Of a stretch of 64,000 nt of DNA, positions 26,101-36,739 are shown one piece after another; the stretch's first letter is position 1; each line of letters opens with the position of its first letter. The stretch lies in contig NC_079515.1 of the NCBI RefSeq assembly GCF_000801105.2, positions 25,443,407 to 25,507,406 of the forward strand, written 5' to 3'. Under the pieces are notes generated by a model that saw only the letters and a program-made list of their open reading frames with translations, did no database searches and was not told the DNA's origin. Position numbers and translations under genes: made by a program. Source of the stretch: Raphanus sativus. Its lineage: Eukaryota > Streptophyta > Magnoliopsida > Brassicales > Brassicaceae.

Positions 26101-26313
26101 ACGTTGCATCTTTCATAAATCTATAGTTTCCAGCTTCATAACAACAACAATATTTCAAGAAAAATGGAATCAATTCACTATTAGTAAAATGCACTAATTG
26201 AATGGTTTGTTGGATGAAATAATAATTGTACCTTCATCAGAATAACACGAGCTGTGGAAGATGAAAATCGCTACGAGAATAAACCGACATGACGGGAAAA
26301 TATGAAAATCCAT
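17876..26313 (-). CDS. GMC oxidoreductase, HOTHEAD/mandelonitrile-lyase-like, copy 2, with a giant intron
   Basis: There are five exons on the minus strand: 26313-26232, 26133-25489, 19067-18664, 18554-18016 and 17924-17876. The joined frame is open and encodes 572 residues. Exon 1 (82 nt) and exon 3 (404 nt) are exactly as long as in copy 1, and exon 2 differs by one codon. Motifs are intact: [35 protein letters not shown] and HYHGGCQVG, with the ending [15 protein letters not shown]. Intron 2 is 6.4 kb because a Helitron lies in it; without that element it would be about 737 bp, close to 729 bp in copy 1. Copy 2 also has a 91-bp intron (17925-18015) that copy 1 lacks. Treating the two halves as separate truncated genes is the alternative; the matching phase and non-overlap favour one gene. 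Confidence 0.75.
20150..20604. repeat. two (CT)n microsatellites
   Basis: Runs of CT/TC cover about 20150-20199 and 20552-20604, with AT-rich sequence containing the palindrome between them. The second run directly precedes the first A unit of the tandem array. Confidence 0.85.
20274..20313. repeat. perfect 18-bp palindrome with CACA loop
   Basis: The arm GAATCGTATTAATGCCCG is followed by CACA and its exact reverse complement. It lies inside the Helitron between two CT runs. The central CCCG/CGGG resembles Helitron terminal hairpins, but no CTAG follows at the expected distance. Confidence 0.85.
20605..23139. repeat. A-B-A-B-(gap)-B tandem array punctuated by (CT)n
   Basis: Five related units of about 420-460 bp follow one another: A1 20605-21026, B1 21049-21506, A2 21564-21986, B2 22019-22473 and B3 22631-23091. 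Each starts with a TCGTAAA block and an A-rich leader, shares ATTCATCGATTATCTTTTAA, and ends in degenerate CCCTAAAC telomere-like motifs followed by a CT run. B units are about 35 bp longer in the CCCTAAAC tail (an extra CTTGGGTAAATCCTAAACAC segment). Part of the array is lost in the N gap. Confidence 0.85.
22510..22609. other. assembly gap, 100 N
   Basis: Exactly 100 N sit within a (CT)n run between B2 and B3. The round number suggests a placeholder of unknown true size. By the alternation seen, at least one A unit may be missing here. Confidence 0.95.
23860..24372 (-). pseudogene. cytosolic fructose-bisphosphate aldolase, 3' gene fragment
   Basis: The last exon (24138-23860) encodes [20 protein letters not shown] to the normal class I aldolase end [10 protein letters not shown] and stop. 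Upstream, 24372-24250 reads MVTP then, after a one-base deletion, [18 protein letters not shown] and [10 protein letters not shown]. The intron between them (24249-24139) keeps an AG acceptor but has a GC donor. The N-terminal two thirds with the Schiff-base lysine are absent. The retained intron and minus orientation, like the host Helitron's, suggest genomic capture. It is non-functional as an aldolase. Confidence 0.85.
24420..24590 (+). pseudogene. possible ATL-type (RING-H2) membrane-segment fragment
   Basis: The plus-strand frame contains [20 protein letters not shown] then VLLVYAKYC. This resembles the single membrane segment near the N-terminus of plant ATL RING-H2 ubiquitin ligases. 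A stop follows and no RING domain could be read. It may be a second captured fragment in the Helitron. The evidence is a short hydrophobic match only. Confidence 0.35.
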
Positions 26314-27084
26314 TATACTGTTAATATTCTATATTACCGCTCAAGAATTTATATTTGGTTTGCAAACCAAGACTAGGGTTCATGCGCTATGTATAAATAT
26401 GAAGAGAGGTGAAATACTGTATATATGAAGGGGAAATCGGAAACGTATAACTTGGTTATGGACTCACGGTCAAGTCTTATTCGATGGTGGCTTTGGACCT
26501 TTGGTTTTCAAACCTTTAATTTCTGGCCCCATTAATTGAGTCTATATCTTCGACTAGTATATAGCTTTTTTGTTTTCACTAATTAATTTAGTAATAAATA
26601 GTCGGTGTTACAACGCCGTTAATATACACACGTTTTCTTGTCTACACATTTTTTTTTGTATATCTATATAACTATATCGACATATTTCTAAAAACAGCAA
26701 TGATGTTAGGGGAGTCATGATTATGTTAACCATGTTATATTTTTTAATATATGGAAGTTTAATCTAAATTATGGTCAATGATTAATTATGTTATGGGATA
26801 AGATTTGGTTCCAGGACATTTATTTGATAAATTTTCCATTTATATATATTAAGAGAACACATTGCAGGAAAAGATCACATGTTCAAAAGTTGTTTGTTGT
26901 CACATTTATTGATATTCTTACTCGCGAGTTTAAATGTTATCATTATAAAAAAAAAATGTATCATTATATAATTTACTGCGTCGGGTCAGATTCAAAAGCA
27001 TCGTTTTGCATGAACAAGTGAAGACTTTAACAGAATATTTAAATTATATACGTAATTTATTTTATGAAAGAATTTTAAATTTAT
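26314..27084. other. intergenic, promoter side of GMC copy 2
   Basis: The sequence is AT-rich with a TATAAATA-like motif near 26392 (minus reading about 80 bp from the start codon). I see no gene. Confidence 0.4.
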
Positions 27085-27275
27085 TCAAATAAAAAAAAAC
27101 CTTCTTACAGAGTTTAATCTGCTTCCTTACACAAAAGAAAAAACTCCAGACAAATTTTTTAAAAAAACTCCAATAATCTTCAATTTCATGGTTTTCTCAT
27201 ACTTTCCTCCCGGTTTCTTCCTCAAAGTTGTAATCCTATTTCGAACCAACTTGTCAAGTCTTCTCATTATACAAC

Positions 27276-27749
27276 CAGTGGCAGATCCAGAAACTATTTT
27301 TACCAGGGTTATTATATATTATATAGTAATATTTTAGCAAAGAAATATAAACAAATATAAAAGTACTTTATATAATTTTTATTCTACAAAAGTGTAAGAA
27401 ACCTTTGAAAAGTTATATGTAATCTAAGTTTTCTTCTAAATATTATTACCGTGTTTAAAAAAAAAGAAAATGTATTGGTTTCGTTATATAGATGTAATAC
27501 ACATTTAAAATGTTGTGTGGACCTTAAAGGTATTCAAATATTGCTCTGTGGCCTGCAACTACTACAGAAATATGGAAAAAATAATTGATAAAGGGGTCAA
27601 CTAGAGAATTGAACCTGAAATTAGTGGGGTCAAAACTGCAACCAACACCACTAGAGCTGACGATTTCCTCTGGTAATGTATACAAAACAAGTTCTGTAAT
27701 TTTACTGGGGTCAGCTGACCCCCCTATGCCCTTGGTGGATCCGCCCCTG
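27276..27749. mobile_element. hAT-like non-autonomous element, 474 bp
   Basis: The ends are inverted repeats CAGTGGCAGATCCA and CAGGGGCGGATCCA (minus). They are flanked by near-perfect 8-bp duplications, TATACAAC (27268-27275) and CATACAAC (27750-27757). An 8-bp duplication and a CAGnGGC end fit the hAT superfamily. It is inserted in the tail of the LINE pseudogene, so it is younger than the LINE. No transposase is seen. Confidence 0.75.
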
Positions 27750-28484
27750 CATACAACTCATAGTTTGTGAAGCTTCTCCAACTCTCCTCACATTCCTTTC
27801 ATGTCAGATTGCATAAATAACCACTTGAAACCCATATCTGAATAAAAAGGTTGACACTCTTTCACGAAGACCATTTATCAGAACCTGAACAATCTGAGAC
27901 CATTGAAATAAATTCCTATGGCCTGCAAGTTTCTCCATAATGCTTCTCCAAACTTCTTTCGAATAGCCACACTAAAAAAACAGATGATCTCTGGTTTCTT
28001 CTGCTGAGTTACAGAGCCAGCAAGTGGTTATGGTTTGAGGATTCCATCTGATAATCATGTCACCTGTGGCTAGCATGTTTTGAATCACCAACCAAGTAAT
28101 GAAGGAGAATTTTGGAGTCGCTTCTCTGAACCAAATCCCTTTAAACCACGTCACTTTAGGCGATTAAACTCTTACAATGTTCCATGTCTTTGAAGTGGAA
28201 AAATCTGGCTTGAAATCTCCATTATCTCTTTTTCACAAACAAACATCTTCCTGTTGATTAAGCCCCTGCCTTCTAAGAGAAAGAATTTCTTTCTCAATCT
28301 GTTGATAGACATGAAACCTGTGCCGTCTGGCTCTATAAGTCTGCACAACTCTTTTCACTGTTGAGTTTATAGGAATACCCATGATCAAGCAACCTCTCAC
28401 TCCCAGTTGCGACCATCTTGCAAACCAAAAGGATGTATCAGAGCCACTATTAACCTCCACTTTAGCTAACTGCATTGCTAAAGG

Positions 28485-29270
28485 CCTTAGGCGAAGAATC
28501 TTCTTCCAAATCCAAGACCCCAAGTAGCTCTTTTCATTCACACTCCAAAAGGATCCCTTTCGTATGAGATATTTCTAGATCCATTTCACCCATAAAGAAG
28601 CTTTTGCAGAAATAATGCGCCATATAAGCTTTAAGTATGTGACTTTATTTACCTTAGACAAGTTTTTCAAACCTAGTCCCCCTTCTTCTTTTGGTTTACA
28701 CACATCAACCCAAGCTATCTTGGCTTTATGTGTCGACAGAATTGGTCCTGACCAAAAAAAAGCTGAGCAGATGCTGTTAATTTCATTGATACACATCTTC
28801 GGGAGACTAAACGCAAACATCCAAAAATTGGTAATGTTATATATAACAGAACCAATTAGTTGAAGATGACCAGTAAACCTTAGGCGAAGAATTTTCTTCC
28901 AAATCCAAGACCCCAAGTAGCTCTTTTCATTCACACTCCAAAAGGATCCCTTTCGTATGAGATATTTCCAGATCCATTTTACCCATAAAGAAGCTCTTGC
29001 AGAAATAATGCGCCACATAAGCCTTAAGTATGTGACTTTATTTATCTCAGACAAGTTTTTCAAACCTAGTCCCCCTTCTTTTTTTGGTTTACACACATCA
29101 ACCCAAGCTATCTTGGCTTTATGTGTCGACAGAATTGGTCCTGACCAAAGAAAAGCTGAGCAGATGCTGTTAATTTCATTGATACACATCTTCGGAAGAC
29201 TAAACGCAGACATCCAAAAATTGGTAATACTATATATAACAGAACCAATTAGTTGAAGATGACCAGCAAA
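28485..29270. repeat. 393-bp tandem duplication within the LINE
   Basis: Copies 28485-28877 and 28878-29270 align end to end with few differences and no gap. Both keep the same reading frame (KAKIAWVDVCKPK repeated), so the duplication is in frame. Confidence 0.85.
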
Positions 29271-29523
29271 CGTTAGATGTCTCGCAGTCCATATGTATAT
29301 CATATGTAACATATAATGCAAGTATTACATATGTAACATTACATTTGACCATAAAAGAAAAAAATTGTTCACTATTTCTATATTGTATATCATATTTTTT
29401 GAAAACTATATTTGTCCACAGTTATTTACAACAAGTTGTCCATAGTTATGAATTAGGATGAACGGTTGGAAATATTTTACTATATCCTGAAACGTGATTC
29501 GGTTTGAGAAAACATTTTAGTTA

Positions 29524-29834
29524 GAGCATCTCCAATGAGACACTATTTTCACTCTATAATTTACACTAAAATGGAGTGGTTCTATTATAGAGTAATTTTT
29601 GCTCCAATTGTACACTTTATAATAGTGTTACTCTATTATAGAGTGAAATATAGAGTAAAGTCACTTTTTAACTCCAAATATAGAATAAAAATGTGACATT
29701 CCTCTATATCTCACTTTATAATAGAGTAATTCTATTATAGAATGTACCATTGGAGCAAAAATTACTCTATAATAGAGTCATTCCATTTTAGTGTAAATTA
29801 TAGAGTAAAAAATAGTGTACCATTGGAAATGATC
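29524..29834. mobile_element. Tourist-like (PIF/Harbinger) MITE, 311 bp
   Basis: The termini are long inverted repeats (GAGCATCTCCAATG and GATCATTTCCAATG on the minus strand, pairing inward for about 50 bp). They are flanked by TTA on both sides (29521-29523 and 29835-29837), the PIF/Harbinger target duplication. The interior is built from TATAGAGTAA-type repeats and can fold into one long hairpin. Confidence 0.8.
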
Positions 29835-29837
29835 TTA

Positions 29838-31095
29838 CAACAACATTTGTCCACGGTTAGTTACAAATTAGAACCACAACAAGTTGTCCATAGTTTAACT
29901 AATTAAGAAGAATGATTGGAAATATTTTACTATATCCAGAAATTCGGTTTGAGATGGAGGACCGCGGTCCACTATGTTCAATCCGATTGTATTGGTCAAG
30001 ATGAACCCTATTTCATTTTAATCTTACTTTTAGGGTGATTGGTGAGCATACTTTGTAGTTCTGAGTTAATGTCAGAGTAGCTATGTGTTGTCACCTCCGG
30101 TAAACCCGTTTCCAAAGTATTTGGTGATAAACGTGAAGCTACTATACCAAAAAAAAAAATTGATGAAGCTATACTACAAAAAAGTTTGGTACATGCTTTT
30201 AATTGCAAGGGCAACTGGTAGTTGGAGGCTGCATAAGACAACTGTCTAAATGTTGGTGGGTATTTTGACGTATTCACGATGAAAATAAATATACATCGCA
30301 AACTACTCACATGATAAAAGAAAGAGCGAATGTTTATATACCCCCAGCGGAGGTCCAAATTAGAAAAATACCCATGATGTGACATAAAGGCAAAACATGA
30401 TGACTTTTGTAATTTGAATGAACAAAATTACTCTTATTTCATTATACAAAATTTGTTAGCGAGTTAACATATTTTTAACATGATATAAAAATTGTTAGCA
30501 AATTAACAAAATTTTAACATGCTACAAATTTTGTTATCGGATTACGTCTATTTATTAACGTGTTAAACAAATCGCTAACAAACAGGTTAGCATGTTAATA
30601 ATACTAGTATCATAAAAATGCATATATTAACCGTTAATCAATTATCTATCAAATAGCCGTAAACCTATTTGTAACAGCTAACACTCTATGTATCCGTTAC
30701 AAATTCATTAAAATATAATAATAACGGGTAAATAATGAAATAGCTGCTAACTTACATAAAATCTAAATAAAAGAATGTATATTTCAAGATATGAAATTAG
30801 AAATAATAGAATTAGTATGAGATAATAACATTAGCAATATGGATGTCAAAAGAATCAGAGTAAAAATTAGAGATTTATGGTGAAAAAATGAAAGCATAAA
30901 TATGATATGTGTGAAAGATAAAGAAATAAGAAGATAGAGAAGAGAAGAGAGAGAGAATGATATAAGGGTAAAATGGTCCGGTTTTTAGATCTTGAAAACT
31001 AGGATAAATCGCTAATTATAGCTCGGTTTAGGTACAATCCCACCGATTTCTGTAAAAGAAATAATGACTAATTGACTTATATGATATATATTATA
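29838..31095. other. intergenic, AT-rich
   Basis: I see no gene. Between about 30440 and 30640 a GTTAGC/TTAACA-type short motif recurs irregularly. A purine-rich GAGA tract lies near 30925-30960. Confidence 0.4.
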
Positions 31096-33719
31096 CTAGG
31101 GTTGGCCCGCCCTACGGGCGGGAAGTTATAACAAAAATATTTTATAATATACATTAATTTTTGAAATATTTAAAAAATCAGTGTAAATTGAAAACGATAT
31201 TATGATATCATAAAAGAACACATAATGTTTAGAATTCTGAAACCATATTGTTATTTTTAATAAAATGTTTGTTCTATACGTTAGTTATTTCGGTGATATT
31301 TGTTTTTAGTTTTAGTTATATTGTTTGATTATATGTGTGAATTATAAATTTTCATGGGATCTTTGCAGAATGTAAGGAAATTGAATCTTAGAATCGTTGC
31401 ATTTGGCTAAATTTATATATGGTACTTAAAATGGTTTGAAAGAAAGCAGTGTTCAGTTTTGATTTATGCTGGTAAGATAATTTTATTTGTTTCTTTTACT
31501 TTACGTTATAAATAATCATGTTTCATTTATGTATTTTTTGTCTTGTTGCTGTATTTTTTTTCTTTTTACCGAGTTCTTCCTAACTATGCAAATATTGATC
31601 TTTTTACTTCCATTTTTATAAAAGAATTATGGTAGAGTTCTTTTTCCCAATTATTATACTGTATAGATAAATGTCAACGTCATACAAAAATTATTGATGC
31701 TTGGCGAGATATTGTATCTACATGTCCGTGTTGTTATAATGTTTAGTTGCTCTTATTTTCTTGCTATAGGTTGTTTTTTTTGTTGCTTAATAGATTGTAG
31801 TAACTGAGCTAGTTATTGCTTAACCTACTATATATTTATTTTACAATTCATTCACTATGTTTGTGTACTTAACAGTGCTTTAGGGTGTGGGTTGTCAGTT
31901 GTTCTTTGATGGAGTGTTTTCAATGAGAAGTCTGTATTGGTGAATTACACGTCTATGGAATAAATTGTTTGATAATAAATTAATAACTTTTGCATATTTG
32001 AGTTTGATAATAAATTGTTTCAAAAATTTGCACCTAACGAAATCTATGGATATTTAATGAACATAGAACTGTAAAAGAAATTTGGAGAAAATGACGTGAA
32101 AAGTAATAGTTTGAGAACTCAGACATTGCTAGAATAACTATTTGCATTTAGGAATAGTTTGAAAATGACGTGAAAAATAATAGATCGATATTTACATTCT
32201 TAGCCAAAAATAATAATAGATTGAGAACTCAAACTTTCTTTTTGTTGCTTGAGTTGGGTTGTTTCTTTGTTTCTTTCAATTTCCAGTTGTAATAAGTTGC
32301 TTGCAACACTCAAAAGTTCAAAATGGTATAAATTTTAACATTTTACAAAAAAACACTCGAACATTGCTAGAAGGGAAAAAACTCTTGTTTAGCTACTTGG
32401 CTGTCTTTCTTTTGATGTTGGGCGAGAAGTTCTTTTATTTTTTTGGACTTTGTAGTTAACCAAGCAGCTAAGTCTGCAAACTTGTAACTCCCGTTATGAA
32501 ACTCGAATTTCAAAAAAAAATTAGTTGCATTTAACAAAGTAAAAGAGTTTGTCTAGCTACCCGGTTTTCAGAAGTTTGGACACTACAACTTTGGGAACTT
32601 TCAAATTTCTCATTTCTCTGTGGAACTACAGCATGTGTCCAAACACGTTACTTAAAGGCTTTCTATCATGGAAACTTTATATACGAAGTGTACTTGAATC
32701 CAGAGATTAGGAACATGATTCCAAACCTGCAACTTGTCCATTTTTTAGTGTTGTGGTAAATGGGTTGTAATATATTTATCTTTTAACCATCGCCTTTTGC
32801 TCCATAGCCTTTGAAACAATAAAACATGGAGAACACAGAGAATCTTAGCTAAAGTGTTTGTGTATGTGTTTACTGAAGAAGTGGTTCAATAGCTCCCTCT
32901 ATCTTCGCAAACCGTGAAGGTCCCGCTGACACATTCATGGATTGTTGCTCGTGTCGTGTAATTACTCTTTGTGGAAGGGTTGTCCGCTGTTAATTCTCTT
33001 CTCTTTTCTTTTTGTTCATCATCTCAAACAAAAGGCTGCACTGTGTTTGAGGCCAGACGTTGTTTGAGTTGTTCTCAGCTCTAGTCTGGGTGATGACTCT
33101 TGATATTAGCAACTGTTCTAATTTTTTATGAAGGTGATCTGCAGCATAATCAAATTCACTCTCACATCAACCGTATCCATGCAGAGTTGTAACAGTTTAT
33201 AATTAGCTAAACTCCATTGACTAACCCAGAAATACAAACTTAAAACTTTGAAACCAAAGAATTTGGCTACCGTACCCGTGAAGTTGGATTGCAACTATTA
33301 CACGCCTGATACTCATCTGCATGATTAATTTTAAACAAATGGTGACTCGGGAGGCGATAATTTCCATCCCAAAAAGTTAAAGATTAATAAAAACATGAGA
33401 AGTATGACAAATCCAGCAAGTCAACGTTTGTATTAGCTAAATCCATTAGCTGAACCTAAACTGCTAAGTCGGGATAAAGGCTGTTGTATCAGTAAGCTGG
33501 ACAAACTTGATCTGTTCGTCAAAGCGAATAGAACCTGGTGATGCCAAAAGTTTGACGTGGCTATTGCTTCTTACGACATCAAATACGCTCAGTTCATTGA
33601 CCCTCTGAACCAACGTCGACTGATAACTAAAAACCGATTCTCAGGTGGCTACTTTCGGAAAATGAATCACTAATAGACTTAAATTAACGAATGAATTTAC
33701 AGAATAGTTACCTTTTCAT

Positions 33720-33861
33720 CGAGGAAACCCGATCTACACCCATGAGCTCTCCACCCTTTTCACATTTGTAGCTTCCCAAAACCTAAGAATACGTGTTACG
33801 ACGGTCTCTTATTGCAATGACCAACCTTCAGACCTGATAATTGGATCTTAGTGATCGCCAT
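33720..33861 (-). pseudogene. RPA-like (DUF223) fragment, second copy
   Basis: Minus reading gives MAITKIQLSGLKVGHCNKRP, then RILRFWEATNVKR, and after a one-base shift GELMGVD. These match the LKPG, LLRFWEARN and GGELM blocks of crucifer RPA-like DUF223 proteins better than the 7560-7716 copy does. Frameshifts and the missing OB-fold remainder make it non-coding. Confidence 0.55.
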
Positions 33862-34073
33862 TCCTGGATATTTTCTGCTTGATATTTTGCACAACTATGA
33901 TTTCACGAAGATTGTGAATTTGCTCTAGGATCTAGACATCTTATTATATAGTCAAATCACTTGATAGTGGATGTGAAAAATACGCATTGAAGAACATGTA
34001 GTGGAGTGAATTGATTGCCACCATGCATTAGGGAAAACTATGTGTATTTTTCACATCATCAATAAACCATCCA

Positions 34074-34977
34074 TTAAGGAGACTGAAACTTATACTCAGC
34101 AAAAAGTGTAGATAATTTGCTTTCTTTCTTTCTTACCGGTGCATGAGGATGGTTGAATCGGCACTTAGGTCCATAGCTACACCGCCGAGTTTGTAGATAT
34201 TGTCTACAATCTCTTGCACCTGGATAGGGACTCGGTTGCACCATTTCATGTCTCATCTGACTACTCTCAGGAAGATGTGGAGAAACTGGATAGGGACTCG
34301 GTTGCACCATGCCATATCTCATCTGATTTCGATGTACTAAAGAAAATAGACAACAGAGGATATCTTGAAACTAATAAGACACAGTAAAGTAATCTTTCTT
34401 TGTGTTTCCACTCACCGGTGGATGGTTGAATCTGCAACTTAGTCTAAAGCCACAACGACCGTTTTTTAGGTAATAGTAACTATCTCCTACACCGGTGCGA
34501 GCTGGATATTCACTCGTCTGAGTTGCATTCTCCTGAGAAAACCGTGTCGACACTTTTTTATCATAATGATAAAGAACAGAGCAGTGAGTTCTTGATCAGT
34601 ACCTTTACCATCTTTTCTCCCGAGGATCTTGGATCTCTTTCTCGTCTCCGATCAGTCCTTCCATAAGATTCCCTCGTCCTCAAATCCGTAGCGTGTCCCT
34701 GAGAATCGAAATTAATAACAAATCATCAACCTTCGCAAGATGTAGATAGTTCAACTTTGTTTCCTTGGTGACTTTTACTTCTTCTATCATCGAATCTTTC
34801 TCTATATTACTATTATGAGGACTAACACCGAGTTCATTCATCGTATCAAAGAAGAGAGCAGATTATCGTTTAGATTCTTTATCTTACCTCTGTTTCTTCT
34901 ATGGATGTCGACTCTGTTCTTGTATCAGTTTTTTTAGCCTCTTCGATTTCCATCACCGAGTTCTCTCCATCGCTCAT
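34074..34977 (-). CDS. short CCCH zinc-finger protein, probably a Helitron-captured fragment
   Basis: The exons on the minus strand are 34977-34888, 34698-34603, 34532-34416 and 34322-34074, giving about 183 residues. The first 30 are acidic (MSDGENSVMEIEEAKKTDT). The second finger, DCRQYLQTRRCSYGPKCRFNH, fits C-x8-C-x5-C-x3-H. The first reads DSYYYLKNGRCGFRLSCRFNH, so its first cysteine is serine and it should bind zinc poorly. A SSQMRHEMVQPSPYP-type block occurs twice. Crucifer relatives have about five fingers and 400 or more residues, so this is a shortened form. The exon 4 acceptor is inferred. Such proteins bind RNA or DNA; a function here is not assured. Confidence 0.55.
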
Positions 34978-35374
34978 TTCTGTTCTTTTCTATTGTCTCT
35001 GGAAATCAAATCGAAGAATGGGGGTGGGGGGGGGGGTTTGATTCTTTAAATCCAAGATTGTTTCCTTATTAACTTCATTTGTTTTTTTTTGTTTGACATC
35101 ACTATGCGTTACTCTGCCAAACTAATTGCAGAGAAACAGATCCGTCGAGGGTGACGCCTGGTTTCACAAAAGAAAAAGTAACGCAGATTGTTGGTGGGCC
35201 CAGGGAAAACCCAGCATAAACAAAACTTACAATCTATTTCTCAAAGACACATATAGCTCAAGATACAGAGTTTCATTTAATCCTATGTGTCACGTTTGTA
35301 GAGCTTCAGTTTATGACCTGGCATCCCATGTGGACATCCCAGGAGAGATTAAAACTCTCTTTTATATATAAAGA

Positions 35375-36169
35375 TAATCCCCACGTGATCAGAAATGTCT
35401 GTCTAGTTTTGCATAAAATCTGCCTATTTCGAAAAGTCAGCCTTGTTCAGTTTTGCATGTATACAAGTTCACAAGTGAATCCGAAGAGAGTCTGGTTTAG
35501 GCCAAAGCATGAAAACACAGAAAACGTCCAAGATGTTGCGTCGGCTCTCCAACACATGATAGAATCTGTCAAGATCAACTTTACGCGTCTAAAACTTATG
35601 AACTTTGTTTCCTGACCTCACAACAACAATCGTCATCCACAACTGATGATTCATGGATCATTATTTCGGAACATATCCGCTGTTCTCGCAGTTACATTTT
35701 CAAATAGCTCCATTTCTGTACAGTAGATCGTTCTTAACTCTAAACTTGCTCCTTTCAAATTGACCAAAAAAAATCTTACTCCTTCCAAATTGACACTATA
35801 CATAATGTTTATCACGATCCACATTTGGTTCTACATCATTTGGAGTACAACATTCTGCAAAACATTGATAAACTGAAAAAGTAACAGCCTGCGGGTCCTC
35901 ACATTATTTACCATCATAGTCCGGTGAAGTTGAAAGAGGTCATGAAACCTAAAACAAGAAACAAAACCTATCACCTAAAATCAAAACCAAATGTCAAACA
36001 AAGGAGTGTGCTTCCATTTTATTATCCACCCTACTCTTTTACATGGATTTTTTGAAAAATGAAATAAAATCAAACTCATAAGGTTCAATCACTTCATAAG
36101 GTATTGTCAAACCCCAACTAGTGTTTCGATCTCAAAACATACACTTCACAACATATTTAATGTTGTGAT
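35375..36169. other. intergenic, 3' side of the cyclophilin gene
   Basis: I see no gene. The right part is the likely 3' UTR of the minus-strand cyclophilin. Confidence 0.4.
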
Positions 36170-36700
36170 TTATGAACTTTCGTTCTTGAGCTCACCACAA
36201 TCTTCAATCACAACTGGCTCAGAGGTATTCCCCCTCTCAGACCCGACCTTCTCCATTTCCTCCACCATATTGTACCCATCAACAACCTTCCCAAACACCA
36301 CGTGTTTCCCATCAAGCCACGGCGTCTTCGCGGTGCAGATAAAGAACTGAGAACCATTCGTGTTGGGACCCGAATTAGCCATGGACAAAATCCCCGGACC
36401 AGTGTGCTTCAGCTTGAAGTTCTCGTCCTGAAACTTAGACCCGTAAATCGATTCCCCTCCGGTTCCATTGCCACGGGTGAAATCTCCGCCTTGGCACATG
36501 AACCCTGGGATGATACGGTGAAAGGCCGAGCCTTTGTAGTGCAAAGCCTTCCCTGCTGCCCCAAGACCCTTCTCTCCTGTGCAGAGAGCACGAAAGTTTT
36601 CAGCGGTTTTCGGCGTCACGTCAGCGAAGAGCTCCATCACAACACGACCCGCTTTGCTCTTTCCTACCAAGATGTCAAAGAAGACCTTCGGGTTTGGCAT
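36170..36700 (-). CDS. CYP19-3: cyclophilin-type peptidyl-prolyl isomerase (CYP19-3/ROC2-like)
   Basis: This single-exon coding sequence of 176 residues encodes a single-domain cytosolic cyclophilin. It shows [20 protein letters not shown], the plant-specific insertion [18 protein letters not shown], the catalytic block [15 protein letters not shown], and [20 protein letters not shown] with the active-site Trp and His. The start [10 protein letters not shown] is the family start; the in-frame ATG 12 bases upstream (MTGKMPNP) is less likely. A 5'-leader intron is likely: acceptor TTGGGCAG near 36731 and donor AAAAAG/GTACAT near 37169. Next to ferritin, as At3g56070 is in Arabidopsis, hence the symbol, although the closely related CYP19-2 cannot be excluded by sequence memory alone. 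Confidence 0.9.
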   Translation of the reverse strand: MPNPKVFFDILVGKSKAGRVVMELFADVTPKTAENFRALCTGEKGLGAAGKALHYKGSAFHRIIPGFMCQGGDFTRGNGTGGESIYGSKFQDENFKLKHTGPGILSMANSGPNTNGSQFFICTAKTPWLDGKHVVFGKVVDGYNMVEEMEKVGSERGNTSEPVVIEDCGELKNESS

Positions 36701-36739
36701 TTTTCCTGTCATCTCTTCACTCCAAATCCTGCCCAATAA

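Larger units (their letters stand above)
27085..29321 (-). mobile_element. degenerate LINE (non-LTR retrotransposon), 3' coding part
   Basis: Minus-strand pieces encode the end of a plant LINE polyprotein. First come the post-reverse-transcriptase region (AKIAWVDVCKPKKEGGLGLK, LYLRLMWRI-like), then the zf-RVT domain (ATPKFSFITWLVIQNMLATG, TTCWLCNSAEETRDHLFF). The usual tail (YGFQVVIYAIWHERN-like, LDKLVRNRITTLRKK) is last. Stops and frameshifts separate the pieces. A 393-bp stretch is duplicated in tandem, and a hAT-like element splits the tail. The 5' part is missing. Confidence 0.8.
31096..35374 (-). mobile_element. Helitron, non-autonomous, about 4.3 kb
   Basis: The 5' end at 35374 reads TCTTTATATATAAAAGAGAG on the minus strand, preceded by A, with an ATCTCTCCTG block like that of the 9012 element. 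The 3' end at 31096 has a hairpin (CCCGCCC, GTA, GGGCGGG), then CCAACCCTAG and a T outside. A short CCCH zinc-finger gene lies about 400 bp inside the 5' end and an RPA-like fragment lies in the middle. Rep/helicase coding is not seen. Confidence 0.7.

Noticed and set aside
17876..26313. Two separate truncated GMC genes
   Set aside because: Exon phases, exon lengths and the computed empty intron length all fit one gene interrupted by a Helitron.
28615..29256. Two plus-strand frames of 82 and 99 codons repeating the same peptide
   Set aside because: Antisense of the duplicated LINE segment.
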